In this document: piece by piece, positions 35,158 to 43,489 of the stretch
Layout: the number at the start of each line of letters is the position of its first letter
Position numbering within the stretch: position 1 is the first letter of the stretch
Source: Patulibacter sp. SYSU D01012
Lineage (GTDB): Bacteria > Actinomycetota > Thermoleophilia > Solirubrobacterales > Solirubrobacteraceae
Direction: 5' to 3'
DNA: 64,000 bases
Assembly (NCBI RefSeq): GCF_017916475.1
Contig: NZ_JAFMTB010000001.1
Coordinates: 1,326,849 to 1,390,848, forward strand
Position numbers and translations under genes: made by a program
Notes under the pieces: model-generated
What the model saw: the letters and a program-made list of their open reading frames with translations, nothing else
What the model was told of the DNA's origin: nothing
The model's database searches: none

Positions 35158-35525
35158 AGATGGTCGTCGCGTACGTCCGCCACGAGGCCTTCGAGCCCAT
35201 CCGTGGTGAGCTCCTCGAGCTCGGCTTCCCGAGCCTGTCGGTGACCGAGGTCAAGGGCTCCGGGCGCCAGAAGGGCATCACGGAGAAGTACCGGGGCGCC
35301 GAGCTGACGAACTACCTGCGCCCGAAGCTCAAGATCGAGTGCGTCGTCGACGACGCGGACGTGCAGACGATCGTCGACTCGATCCTCAAGCACGCCCGCA
35401 CGGGCGCGGTGGGCGACGGCAAGGTGTTCCTCGTGCCGGTCGACGAGTCGTACCGCATCCGCACGGGCGAGGCCGGCAGCGAGACGCTGCAGGCGCACTC
35501 GCCGGAGGACCTGCCCCCGCGCTGA
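35154..35525 (+). CDS. glnK: PII nitrogen regulatory protein lacking Tyr51
   Basis: This 123-aa PII protein is coupled to amtB (ATGA, AAGGAG upstream) as in most bacteria. It senses ATP/ADP and 2-oxoglutarate and blocks AmtB. The T-loop is readable: GSGRQKGITEKYRGAE then Leu51-Thr-Asn-Tyr54. Tyr51 is the residue that is uridylylated in proteobacteria and adenylylated in actinobacteria, and here it is Leu, so that modification cannot occur at this site. The TGAVGDGKVFLVPVDESYRIRTGE C-terminal motif binds nucleotide and is intact. The C-terminus is about 10 residues longer than typical. Control is probably by effector binding alone. Confidence 0.94.
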   Translation: MKMVVAYVRHEAFEPIRGELLELGFPSLSVTEVKGSGRQKGITEKYRGAELTNYLRPKLKIECVVDDADVQTIVDSILKHARTGAVGDGKVFLVPVDESYRIRTGEAGSETLQAHSPEDLPPR

Positions 35526-35562
35526 GCGGCCGCCTCCTCCGCAGGACGTCCCCGGGCGTCGT

Positions 35563-35576
35563 CGGTCCTCGGACCG
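35563..35576 (+). terminator. Possible terminator after glnK
   Basis: A 6-bp stem CGGTCC/GGACCG with a 2-nt loop, inside longer imperfect GC pairing, lies 38 nt after the glnK stop. The following 110 bp to the convergent lipoprotein gene show nothing else recognisable. Confidence 0.35.
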
Positions 35577-35685
35577 GCGGCGCCCGTCGTCGTTCCCGGG
35601 GCCCGGGCGAACGCGCGCGGCGGGGCGCGTCGCGTGCGGGGCGACCGGCGGTCGGCCCCGGGGCCGGGCCGCGGACGGCGCGGGC

Positions 35686-36246
35686 TCAGTCGCCGACGAC
35701 GACGTCGAAGCGGCCCTTGGCGGGCCCGCCCGACGCGCGCACGGGCGCGTCGACGTCGAGGCCGCCGGCCACGCGCCAGCGCAGGCGGTGCTTTCCCGCG
35801 ACGACCGGCGTCAGCTTCCAGCGGAAGACCTTCTGCTGGCCCGCCTCGAGCCGGCCGAGGGCCCAGGTGCCGACGTAGGCCGTCGTCCCGCCCTTCGGCG
35901 GCTCGTCCACGATCCAGAGCGGGCGTCGCGGGTCGGACACGCGCCCGGCCCCGTCGTCGTCGCTCGAGATGTCGCGCGTCAGGCCGTCCAGGACGACCGC
36001 GACGTTCGGCAGCGCGCGGCCGCGCTCCTCGTTCGTCACGCGGATCGTCAGCGTCTCCGTGCGCGCGAGCGACTGGCTGCGGTCGAACGAGGCGATCGCC
36101 GAGACCTGGAAGGGCCGGCCCTTCGACGCGTCGACGACCTTCGCCTCGCTGTCCCCGCCGCAGGCGGACAGGGCCAGGGCGCCGCCGGCCGCGAGGGCCG
36201 CGAGGCAGGCGCCCGTCAGGGGGCGCAGGGGAGAGGACGGCGTCAT
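35686..36246 (-). CDS. Putative lipoprotein of unknown function
   Basis: This 186-aa protein has a lipoprotein signal peptide with lipobox LALSAC (Cys about residue 29) followed by GGDSEAK. The mature domain is beta-rich with TLTIRVTNEE and AGKHRLRWRVAGG segments, like Ig-fold or CARDB-type extracellular domains. No catalytic motif was seen. It stands alone, convergent with glnK and divergent from the MlaE operon. A TAGCCT hexamer lies 9 nt before the ATG. Function unknown; the Ig-like description is inference. Confidence 0.75.
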   Translation of the reverse strand: MTPSSPLRPLTGACLAALAAGGALALSACGGDSEAKVVDASKGRPFQVSAIASFDRSQSLARTETLTIRVTNEERGRALPNVAVVLDGLTRDISSDDDGAGRVSDPRRPLWIVDEPPKGGTTAYVGTWALGRLEAGQQKVFRWKLTPVVAGKHRLRWRVAGGLDVDAPVRASGGPAKGRFDVVVGD

Positions 36247-36255
36247 CGCGCGGGC

Positions 36256-36261
36256 AGGCTA
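36256..36261 (-). promoter_or_regulatory. -10 hexamer of the 36246 lipoprotein gene
   Basis: TAGCCT on the minus strand lies 9 nt before the ATG, consistent with leaderless or near-leaderless transcription from the 241-bp region shared with the MlaE operon. Confidence 0.4.
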
Positions 36262-36436
36262 ACACAGCGTCCCGGCGCCGACCGCGAATCGGAGACGCGC
36301 CGTGCGGGACGACTGGACGGCGTACGCGTTCCCAACGAGAACCAAACCTACCGGTGGTCGCGAGGTGCCCGGACGCCGTAAGCCCAGTGTCCAAGCCGGA
36401 TTCGTGTGGTCGGTGGCACACACGGGACTCTTCGCG

Positions 36437-36442
36437 TAGGCT
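36437..36442 (+). promoter_or_regulatory. Probable -10 element of the MlaE-type operon
   Basis: TAGGCT lies 46 nt before the ATG at 36488, giving a 5' UTR of about 40 nt. No strong -35 was seen. Confidence 0.35.
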
Positions 36443-36487
36443 TGCCCGGTCCTGCCGAGACCCCACCCGGCCGGCCTACCGACGCCC

Positions 36488-37294
36488 ATGGTTCGCACCG
36501 TCTCCGATCGCATCTTCGACCCCGCCAAGGGGGCACTGGAGGAGGTCGGCGACATGATGATCCTCACGGGGAAGACGATCGTCTCCGCCGTCCGGCCCCC
36601 GTACTCCTACGGCGACGAGTTCGTCCACCAGTTCCTCTTCGCGCTCCGGCTCTGCTGGTTCCCGCTCCTGATCTCGACGGTCGCGATCTCGTTCGGCGCC
36701 CCGGGTCTGCAGGCGGCGAACTTCCTGGTGCTCTTCGGCGCGCTCGACCGCCTGGGCGGCTTCTTCGTCCTGGCGACGATCCGCGAGTTCGCGCCCACCG
36801 TCACCGCGATCGTGCTGGCCGGCGTGGCGGGCACCGCGATCACCGCCGACCTCGGCGCGCGCAAGATCCGCGAGGAGCTCGACGCCCTGCAGGTGCTCGG
36901 CATCGATCCGGTCAAGAGCCTGGTGGTGCCGCGCTTCCTGGCCCTGATGATCGTCACGGGCCTCTTCGACATCTACGCGATCATCTTCGGCGTCTTCGGC
37001 GGCGTGCTGGCCACGCTCGTCAACGGCGCCCCGCTCGGGCCGTTCTGGGCGACGTTCTTCGCGAACGCCTCCACGACCGACCTGTGGGGGTCGTTCGTCA
37101 AGTGCACGCTGTTCGGCGCGATCATCGCCGTCGTCTGCTCGTACAAGGGGATGACCGCGAAGGGCGGCGCCGAGGGCGTCGGCAGAGCGGTGAACCAAGC
37201 GGTCGTCATCGCGTTCCTCGGCGTCTTCGCGTTCAACTACATCTTCACCCAGACGCTCCTGGCGACGAACCCCGAGATCCTGGTGATCAAGTGA
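36488..37294 (+). CDS. MlaE/YrbE-family ABC permease A
   Basis: This 268-aa permease belongs to the MlaE (DUF140) family that moves phospholipids, sterols or other lipids together with MCE proteins. Five to six hydrophobic segments are present. Family landmarks include IREFAPTVTAIVLAGVAGTAITADLGARKIREELDAL, with the typical EE(L/I)DAL motif, and LGIDPVKSLVVPRFLA. It resembles actinobacterial YrbE1A. A second permease and an ATPase follow in the same direction. No MCE-domain protein is encoded nearby, which is unusual for a YrbE pair. Confidence 0.92.
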   Translation: MVRTVSDRIFDPAKGALEEVGDMMILTGKTIVSAVRPPYSYGDEFVHQFLFALRLCWFPLLISTVAISFGAPGLQAANFLVLFGALDRLGGFFVLATIREFAPTVTAIVLAGVAGTAITADLGARKIREELDALQVLGIDPVKSLVVPRFLALMIVTGLFDIYAIIFGVFGGVLATLVNGAPLGPFWATFFANASTTDLWGSFVKCTLFGAIIAVVCSYKGMTAKGGAEGVGRAVNQAVVIAFLGVFAFNYIFTQTLLATNPEILVIK

Positions 37295-37340
37295 CCCACG
37301 CTCGCGTGCGCGTGAACCTCTCCCGGGGCGGGGGCGCCCG

Positions 37341-38138
37341 ATGAGCGCCTGGCTCGACCAGCCGAAGGAGCTGCTCGCCGCGACCGGCGAGATGACGAAG
37401 TTCGGGGCGAAGGTCCTCGGGCAGGTCTACTCGCTCCGCGTCCTCAAGTTCCTCGGCGAGACCCTGCGCCAGGCCGGCGTCCTGATCACGAGCTCCGCGC
37501 TCGTCATCTGGGGCCTCGTCTTCGTCATCGGCCTGCAGTGCGGCATCGAGGGCGCGTACTTCACGCGGTCCGTCGGCTCGCCGGCGTACGCGGGCGTCTT
37601 CACCGCCTGGTGCGACCTGCGCGAGCTCGTGCCCGTCGTCTTCGGCTACATGATGGCCGCGAAGGTCGGCACCGGCATCGTCGCCGAGCTCGGATCGATG
37701 CGGATCTCGGAGGAGATCGACGCGCTCGAGGTCATGGGCTTCGACTCCGTGCTGTTCCTCTGCGCGACGCGCCTGCTGGCGTCCTGGCTCGTGCTGCCGT
37801 TCCTGTACGTCTCGGCGATCGGGGCCGGCTTCTTCGCCAGCTACCTCGCCGTCGTCGTGCAGGTCGGCGACGTGTCGTCGGGCGGCTACCAGCTCATCTT
37901 CTGGATGTTCCAGAACCCACCCGACCTGCTGTACAGCATGATCAAGGCCATGCTCATGGCCACGGCGATCGTGCTGGTGGGCTGCTACTACGGCTACAAC
38001 GCCGGCGGCGGACCCGTCGGCGTCGGCACCGCGACGGCCAAGTCGATGGTCGTCAACCTCATGCTGGTGCACCTGATCGCCATGCTGCTGACGCAGGTGT
38101 TCTGGGGCGCCAATCCGCGAGCTCCGATCGGAGGCTAG
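37341..38138 (+). CDS. MlaE/YrbE-family ABC permease B
   Basis: This 265-aa second MlaE-type permease matches YrbE1B-like partners. It has the AAKVGTGIVAELGSMRISEEIDALEVMG motif and the GFDSVLFL segment, plus five to six membrane segments. It begins 46 nt after permease A. Two non-identical permeases imply a heterodimeric channel, as in mycobacterial Mce systems and unlike proteobacterial MlaE homodimers. A GGAGG precedes the following ATPase gene. Confidence 0.92.
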   Translation: MSAWLDQPKELLAATGEMTKFGAKVLGQVYSLRVLKFLGETLRQAGVLITSSALVIWGLVFVIGLQCGIEGAYFTRSVGSPAYAGVFTAWCDLRELVPVVFGYMMAAKVGTGIVAELGSMRISEEIDALEVMGFDSVLFLCATRLLASWLVLPFLYVSAIGAGFFASYLAVVVQVGDVSSGGYQLIFWMFQNPPDLLYSMIKAMLMATAIVLVGCYYGYNAGGGPVGVGTATAKSMVVNLMLVHLIAMLLTQVFWGANPRAPIGG

Positions 38139-38145
38139 GAAAGCC

Positions 38146-39279
38146 ATGCCGGACTTCCGCAAGGACCAGGGCGACGGCCCGAACGGCGACGCGCCGCGCG
38201 AGCCGGTCGCCGACGACACCGGGCTGTTCGTCGACCCCCACGAGGGCGAGGCCCGCCCCGAGCACGTCGACGAGCAGGAGTGGGACGCGGGCAGCACGGG
38301 CGAGACCGAGCTGGACCTGCCCGACGACGAGGACCGCGTCCCCGTCGCCGCCGGCGGCCGCGGCGCCCGCGCCGACGAGCAGGAGGAGGGCGCGCCGGGC
38401 GGCGGCACGGTGCAGATCGTCCGCGAGCCGGCCGTCGACGATCCCGACGACGAGTACAAGTGGCACACCGGCGAGCGCCGCCCGACCGGCGCCCCGGACG
38501 CGGTCGAGTTCGTCGAGACCTACAAGGCGTTCGGCCGCAACCGCATCCTGCGCGGGCTCAACATGGGCCTGCCCGAGGGCATGATCTCGATGATCCTTGG
38601 GCCGTCCGGCACCGGCAAGTCGGTCTGCATCAAGCACATGGTCGGCCTGCTGTACCCGGACGACGGCGACGTCCTCGTGCACGGCGAGTCCGTCCCGTCG
38701 ATGCCGCTGGACCAGCTGCTCGCGATGCGCCAGAAGTTCGGCGTCCTGTTCCAGGACGGCGCGCTCTTCGGCTCCATGAACATCTACGACAACGTCGCGT
38801 TCCCGCTGCGCCAGCACACCGACAAGTCCGAGGACGAGATCAAGGGCATCGTCGACCGGCGCATGGACGAGGTCGGCCTGGGCGACGCGTGGGACAAGTT
38901 CCCCAACGAGCTCTCGGGCGGCATGCGCAAGCGCGCCGGCTTCGCGCGCGCCCTCGTGCTGGACCCGTCGATCGTCCTCTTCGACGAGCCCGACTCCGGC
39001 CTGGACCCGGTCCGCACCGCCCTGCTCGGCGAGCTGATCAAGGACATCCACGCCGAGACCATGGAGCAGGCGCGGGAGAAGGACTGGCCGCACATGCCGG
39101 CCTTCACCCTGATCACGCACGACATCATGACCGCGCGCCGCGTCTCGCAGTACATCAACGTCGTCTGGCGCGGGCGCATCGTCGAGGCCGGTCCCGCCGA
39201 GGACCTCTTCAACTCGGAGAACCCGTTCGTGAACCAGTTCCTGGCGGGCGCCTCGCGCGGGCCGCTGGGCATGAACTGA
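38146..39279 (+). CDS. MlaF/Mkl-type ABC ATPase with long acidic N-terminal extension
   Basis: This 377-aa ATPase should energise the two MlaE permeases. The ABC core (about 118-370) has Walker A GPSGTGKS, signature LSGGM, Walker B VLFDEPDSGLDPVR and an H-loop in ITHD. The GLDPVR pattern is typical of Mkl/MlaF proteins. The first about 115 residues are acidic and low-complexity (many Asp, Glu and Gly), absent from MlaF, and probably disordered; they may dock a partner. It starts 7 nt after permease B. The C-terminus resembles the MlaF tail. Lipid substrate and direction are unknown. Confidence 0.92.
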   Translation: MPDFRKDQGDGPNGDAPREPVADDTGLFVDPHEGEARPEHVDEQEWDAGSTGETELDLPDDEDRVPVAAGGRGARADEQEEGAPGGGTVQIVREPAVDDPDDEYKWHTGERRPTGAPDAVEFVETYKAFGRNRILRGLNMGLPEGMISMILGPSGTGKSVCIKHMVGLLYPDDGDVLVHGESVPSMPLDQLLAMRQKFGVLFQDGALFGSMNIYDNVAFPLRQHTDKSEDEIKGIVDRRMDEVGLGDAWDKFPNELSGGMRKRAGFARALVLDPSIVLFDEPDSGLDPVRTALLGELIKDIHAETMEQAREKDWPHMPAFTLITHDIMTARRVSQYINVVWRGRIVEAGPAEDLFNSENPFVNQFLAGASRGPLGMN

Positions 39280-39286
39280 TCCCGGT

Positions 39287-39316
39287 GCCGGCCGCCGCCC
39301 GCAGCGCGCGGCCGGC
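39287..39316 (+). terminator. Possible terminator between the ABC genes and the MMPL gene
   Basis: A 9-bp perfect stem (GCCGGCCGC / GCGGCCGGC) with a 12-nt loop lies 8 nt after the ATPase stop. It could separate the MlaE operon from the MMPL genes or only attenuate. Confidence 0.4.
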
Positions 39317-39346
39317 CCTCGCCGGGGGCCGGGCGGAGCGGCGGCC

Positions 39347-42007
39347 GTGAGCCGCCTCGTCGACGCCTGCCTGCGGCGCCCGCGGCGCGTCCTGGCGGTC
39401 GCGGCGCTCGCCCTCGTCCTGGCCGTCGTCGGGCTGACGCAGCTCGGGACGACCGCCGCCGTGCGGACCGTCGTCGGCACCGGCTCGGACGCCGCCCGCG
39501 CCGACCGCGCGGCGGCGCGCGCGTTCGGTGACGAGGCGATCGTCGTGCTCGTGCGCGAGTCCGCGCGCGACCTCGTGCTCACGGACGACGTGACGCGCGT
39601 CGGCGCGCTCGAGGGCTGCCTGGGCGGCCGGGCGCCCCGGAGCGCGGGCACCCTGCCCGGGGGCGAGGACGGTCCCTGCGAGGCGCTGCGGGACCTGACG
39701 CCGGCGCAGGTCGTCTACGGCCCGGGAACGTTCGTCAACACGGGCGTCGGCGCGGTCAACGAGCAGGTGCAGGCGCTGGCGGGAGAGGCCGCGACGGCCG
39801 CCCAGACGGCGCAGGGGCGCGCCGAGGCGGCCGCGCGTCGGCGCGGCGCGTCGGCGGCCGAGGTCGCAGCCGCGGGGCGCCGCGCGGCGGAGCGCGCGTC
39901 GCGCCGGCTGCAGTCGCGGATCGCCGGCTACGCCCAGCTCGCGCGCGAGTTCGACATCAACCCGACCGGGGTCTCGGCCACCGACGCGCGCTTCGTCCAG
40001 CGACTGGTGTTCGGGGGGACCGGCACGACGCCCCGCGCCCAGTTCCGCGCGGTGCTGCCGACGCCGGACGCCGGCCTGATCGCCGTCCGGCTGCGCGCCG
40101 ACCTGTCGGACGCCGACCGCCGCCGCGCCGTCGAGCTCGTGCAGCGCGCCGTCGCCCTGCCCGACTTCCGCCTGACCCACGGCGGCACCTACGTCGTCAG
40201 CGGCTCGCCGGTCCTCGTCGACGCGGTCGCCGGCGAGCTGGAGCGGGCGCTGCTCGCCCTGCTCGGCGTCGGCGTGCTCGTCATGGCGCTCGTCCTGGCG
40301 GCGACGTTCCCGGAGCGGCGGCGCCTCGGGCCGCTGCTGCTCGCGCTGGGCACGGTCGCCGTCGTCTTCGGCGGCATGGGGCTGCTCGGCCTGCCCGCCG
40401 ACCTGGGGACGATCGCGACGCTCCCGGTCCTGCTGGGCCTGGCCGTCGACTACGGGGTGCAGCTGCACGCGCGCGTGGAGGAGTCCCGTCGCGCGGGGCT
40501 CGCCGGACGCGAGGCCGTGCGCGACGCCGTGGCCCGCGGCGGGCGCCCGATCGTGCTGGCCGCGGGCGCGACGCTCGTCGGCTTCGTCGCGCTGCTCGCG
40601 TCGCCCACGCCGCTCGTGCGCGGGTTCGCGCTCGTCCTCGGCGCCGGCGTGGCGCTCGCGGTCCTGGCCGCCTTCACCGTCGGGCTCGTGCTGCACGCCC
40701 GCCGCGCACCCCGGCCCGCCGCCGTGCCGGTGACGCCCGAGGCCGAGGCCGCGACGGGACCGCGGCGCGCCGACCCGGTGGCGCCCGCGGCGCTGCCCGC
40801 CGGAGGCCTGGGCACCGGGCCCGTGGTGCGCCGCCTGGTCGCGGGAGCGTACGGGCGGCCCCGCAGCGTGCTGGCCGTCGGCGTGGTGCTCGCCGTCGCG
40901 GGGATCGTGCTCGGCGCGCGCGAGCCCGTCGAGACGAGCATCGAGCGGCTGGTCCCGCGGGACCTGCCCGCGGTGCGCGACCTGGGCGCCGTCGAGCGCG
41001 AGAGCGGCCAGGCCGGCGAGCTGCAGGTGCTGCTGCGCGGCCGCGACCTGGCCCGGCCCGAGGTGCTGGCGTGGGCCGACGCGCTCCGCGCCCGCGTGCT
41101 GCGCGGCGCCGGCTACGACGCGGCGCGGGCGACCGGCTGCCGCGGCCGCGCCCGCCTGTGCCCGCTGAGCGTGCCCTTCTCCGCGCTGCTCGGGCAGGAC
41201 CCGGCGAAACTGCGCGACGCCGCCGCGGTGCGCACGGCGCTCGCGGGGCTGCCGGAGTACTTCACCAGCGCGGCGATCACGGCCGACCGTCGGTCGATCC
41301 TGCTGAGCTTCGGCGTGCCCGTCGGGCCGCTCGACCGGCAGCGCGCGACGATCGACGCCGTCCGCCGCGCCGCCGCGGCCGGGCGTCCTGCGGGCGTCGA
41401 CGCCACCGTGACGGGCCTGCCGACGCTGGCCGCCGACGCGAGCGCGTCGATCTCCTCGCCGGCCCGCCGCATCCTCACGCTGCTCGGCACGCTCGTCCTC
41501 GTCGCCGGGCTGCTGCTCGCCGCCACGCGATCCGCCCGCCGCGGCCTGCTCCCGGTGCTCCCCGTCGCCCTGGCGGCCGGCTGGTCGGGGCTGCTGACGT
41601 GGGCGCTCGGCCTGCCGCTCAACCCGCTCTCGGTCGTGCTCGGCACGCTCATCGTCGCGATCGGCACGGAGTTCGGCGTCCTGCTGCTCGAGCGCTACGG
41701 GCAGGAGCGCGCCGCCGGGCATCCCGACGCCGTCGCGCTCGCCCGCACCGCCGCGTCGACCGGGCGGGCCGTCGGGGCGTCGGCGGCCACGACGGTCGCC
41801 GGGTTCGGGGTCCTCGCCGTCTCCGACTTCCCGCTCCTGCGCCAGTTCGGCCTGATCACCGTGCTCGACCTGCTCGTGGCCGTCCTGGCCGTCGTCGTCG
41901 TGCTGCCGGCCGTCGCGGGGCTCGCGGCCGGGCGGCGCCGGGACGGCGGCACGGCGACGGTCGGGCCCGCGCCGGAGCGCCCGGCGCGCGAGGAGGTGCC
42001 GGCGTGA
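39347..42007 (+). CDS. MMPL/RND-family lipid transporter
   Basis: This 886-aa transporter has the RND layout: one N-terminal segment (about 15-35), a large extracytoplasmic region, five or six clustered segments (about 295-455), then a second such half (about 500-860). Landmarks include GLAVDYGVQLHARVEE and IGTEFGVLLLERYGQER, which carry the Asp/Tyr and Glu residues of the MMPL proton-relay segments. It resembles the MMPL/HpnN group that exports lipids such as mycolates or hopanoids. The GTG start has GGAG upstream. The stop overlaps the next gene (GTGA). It lies directly after the MlaE operon, suggesting envelope-lipid traffic. Confidence 0.88.
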   Translation: MSRLVDACLRRPRRVLAVAALALVLAVVGLTQLGTTAAVRTVVGTGSDAARADRAAARAFGDEAIVVLVRESARDLVLTDDVTRVGALEGCLGGRAPRSAGTLPGGEDGPCEALRDLTPAQVVYGPGTFVNTGVGAVNEQVQALAGEAATAAQTAQGRAEAAARRRGASAAEVAAAGRRAAERASRRLQSRIAGYAQLAREFDINPTGVSATDARFVQRLVFGGTGTTPRAQFRAVLPTPDAGLIAVRLRADLSDADRRRAVELVQRAVALPDFRLTHGGTYVVSGSPVLVDAVAGELERALLALLGVGVLVMALVLAATFPERRRLGPLLLALGTVAVVFGGMGLLGLPADLGTIATLPVLLGLAVDYGVQLHARVEESRRAGLAGREAVRDAVARGGRPIVLAAGATLVGFVALLASPTPLVRGFALVLGAGVALAVLAAFTVGLVLHARRAPRPAAVPVTPEAEAATGPRRADPVAPAALPAGGLGTGPVVRRLVAGAYGRPRSVLAVGVVLAVAGIVLGAREPVETSIERLVPRDLPAVRDLGAVERESGQAGELQVLLRGRDLARPEVLAWADALRARVLRGAGYDAARATGCRGRARLCPLSVPFSALLGQDPAKLRDAAAVRTALAGLPEYFTSAAITADRRSILLSFGVPVGPLDRQRATIDAVRRAAAAGRPAGVDATVTGLPTLAADASASISSPARRILTLLGTLVLVAGLLLAATRSARRGLLPVLPVALAAGWSGLLTWALGLPLNPLSVVLGTLIVAIGTEFGVLLLERYGQERAAGHPDAVALARTAASTGRAVGASAATTVAGFGVLAVSDFPLLRQFGLITVLDLLVAVLAVVVVLPAVAGLAAGRRRDGGTATVGPAPERPAREEVPA

Positions 42008-42948
42008 GCGACGAGCGTCGGCGGCCCGAGGACGATCCGTTCGCGTTCGCGCCGGACGCGCGCGACGCGGGGGAGGACCGCGGCCCGCGCGGGGACGCCG
42101 CCGGCGCCGAGCGCCGCGGCGAGCCGGGCGCCGCCGCGGCGCGGGACCGCGAGGACGGCGCCGCGGACGACCCTCCGCGCGGGGCGGACGGCGCCCGGGG
42201 CGGGTCGGCGACGGACGACCGGGGCGCCGCCGGCCCGGCGCCGCGGCCGCTGCCGGCCGACCCCGTCCGCGCCCAGGCCCGCGACGCGGCCCGGTCCGTG
42301 GGTGCCCGCTTCGTGGCGGTCGTCGGCGTGCTGCTCGTCGTCCTCGTCGGCGGCTCGCTCCTGCTGGGCCGCGGCGGCGGGGGCCCCGACGAGGTCCGCC
42401 CCGGGGAGCGCCTGCCGGTCTTCGCCGCGCCGCTCGCGACGGCCCCCAAGCTGCGCGACGACTTCGTCAACCTGGCGGAGCGGGCCGACCAGGGCGCGGC
42501 GGGCAGCCGGCCCGCGTGCTCGATCCGGCACCCGTCCGTCGTCACCTCGTGCGCGCTGCTGCGCCGCGGGCCGCTCGTCGTCGTCACGTACCGGCCCGTC
42601 GACGAGTGCCTGGACGTCGTCGACGCGGTCGACCGGCTCGTGGGCCGCACGCCCGGCCTGACCGGTCTGGCGGTCGCGACGGGCGACGACCACGACGGCG
42701 CCGCGGCCACCGCCCGCGCCCGCCGCTGGCGCCTGCGCACCGTCTACGACGTGGACGGCGCGCTGTCGTCGCGCCTGGGCGGGGCCGTCTGCCCCCTGAC
42801 GCTCTTCGTGCGCGCGGACGGCACCGTCGACCGCCGCGTCTCCGGCCGACCCGACCCCGGCGAGCTGGCCCGCGACGCCGCCGCGCTGCTGGCCCGGGAC
42901 GGCGCCCGCCCGTCCACGACCACCGCCGCGCCCGCCGCGGGCCGGTAG
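42004..42948 (+). CDS. Membrane-anchored thioredoxin-like protein without CXXC
   Basis: This 314-aa protein is translationally coupled to the MMPL transporter (GTGA). Residues 1-95 are a charged, disordered, cytosolic region. A single membrane helix spans about 100-122. The remainder is an extracytoplasmic domain resembling a thioredoxin/TlpA fold, with LVVVTYRPVDECLDVVDAV at the usual active-site position and a cis-Pro-like VCPLTLFVRADG. The position that normally holds CXXC has only one Cys, so classical disulfide exchange is unlikely. A structural or lipid-binding role beside the transporter is possible. Fold assignment is tentative. Confidence 0.75.
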   Translation: MSDERRRPEDDPFAFAPDARDAGEDRGPRGDAAGAERRGEPGAAAARDREDGAADDPPRGADGARGGSATDDRGAAGPAPRPLPADPVRAQARDAARSVGARFVAVVGVLLVVLVGGSLLLGRGGGGPDEVRPGERLPVFAAPLATAPKLRDDFVNLAERADQGAAGSRPACSIRHPSVVTSCALLRRGPLVVVTYRPVDECLDVVDAVDRLVGRTPGLTGLAVATGDDHDGAAATARARRWRLRTVYDVDGALSSRLGGAVCPLTLFVRADGTVDRRVSGRPDPGELARDAAALLARDGARPSTTTAAPAAGR

Positions 42949-42951
42949 CCT
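42946..42951 (+). promoter_or_regulatory. -10 hexamer overlapping the stop codon of the preceding gene
   Basis: TAGCCT includes the TAG stop of the thioredoxin-like gene and ends 7 nt before the GTG at 42959. An internal leaderless promoter may therefore start the next gene. Confidence 0.4.
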
Positions 42952-42958
42952 CGCCGCC

Positions 42959-43480
42959 GTGCCGCAGCCCAAGCACAAGAAGCGCCGCTCGCGGAAGCGC
43001 CCCGGCGCGGGCGCCCGGCCGGCCGCGCCCCCGCCGGCGGCGGCGGGCGGTGCGGCCGCGCCGCCCGCCGCCCGTGGCGTGCCGTCGGTCAAGGCCCCGC
43101 GCGAGGAGGCCCCGAAGCCCCTCTGGCATCCGGTGCCGGTGACGGAGCTGCTCATCCTCGCCGGGCTGGTCCTGGCGGTCGTCGGGCTCGTCACCCGCAA
43201 CGCGGCGCTGATCGGCGGCGGCCTGGTCCTCGTGATGGCCTCGTCGCTCGAGCTCGCCGCCCGCGAGCACGCCGCCGGATACCGCTCGCACAGCGCCCTG
43301 CTCGCCGGCGTCGCCGCGCTCGCGGTGGGCGCCGGCGGCGGCTTCGGGCTGGCCGGGCTGGGGGTCGACGTGCCGGTCTGGGCGGCGATCGCGGTGGCCG
43401 TCGTCGTCTTCGCCGGGGCCTTCGCCGTGCTGCGCCGCGCGTTCCGGCGCCGCAGCGGCGGGCTCTCGTTCCGCGTCTGA
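42959..43480 (+). CDS. Small membrane protein of unknown function
   Basis: This 173-aa protein has a very basic N-terminus (KHKKRRSRKRPG), a Pro/Ala-rich linker and about four hydrophobic segments between residues 65 and 160, ending in a basic tail. No family was recognised. It starts 10 nt after the thioredoxin-like gene and may be co-transcribed with the MMPL cluster or start from its own leaderless promoter. Confidence 0.75.
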   Translation: MPQPKHKKRRSRKRPGAGARPAAPPPAAAGGAAAPPAARGVPSVKAPREEAPKPLWHPVPVTELLILAGLVLAVVGLVTRNAALIGGGLVLVMASSLELAAREHAAGYRSHSALLAGVAALAVGAGGGFGLAGLGVDVPVWAAIAVAVVVFAGAFAVLRRAFRRRSGGLSFRV

Positions 43481-43489
43481 GCGGCCGCG

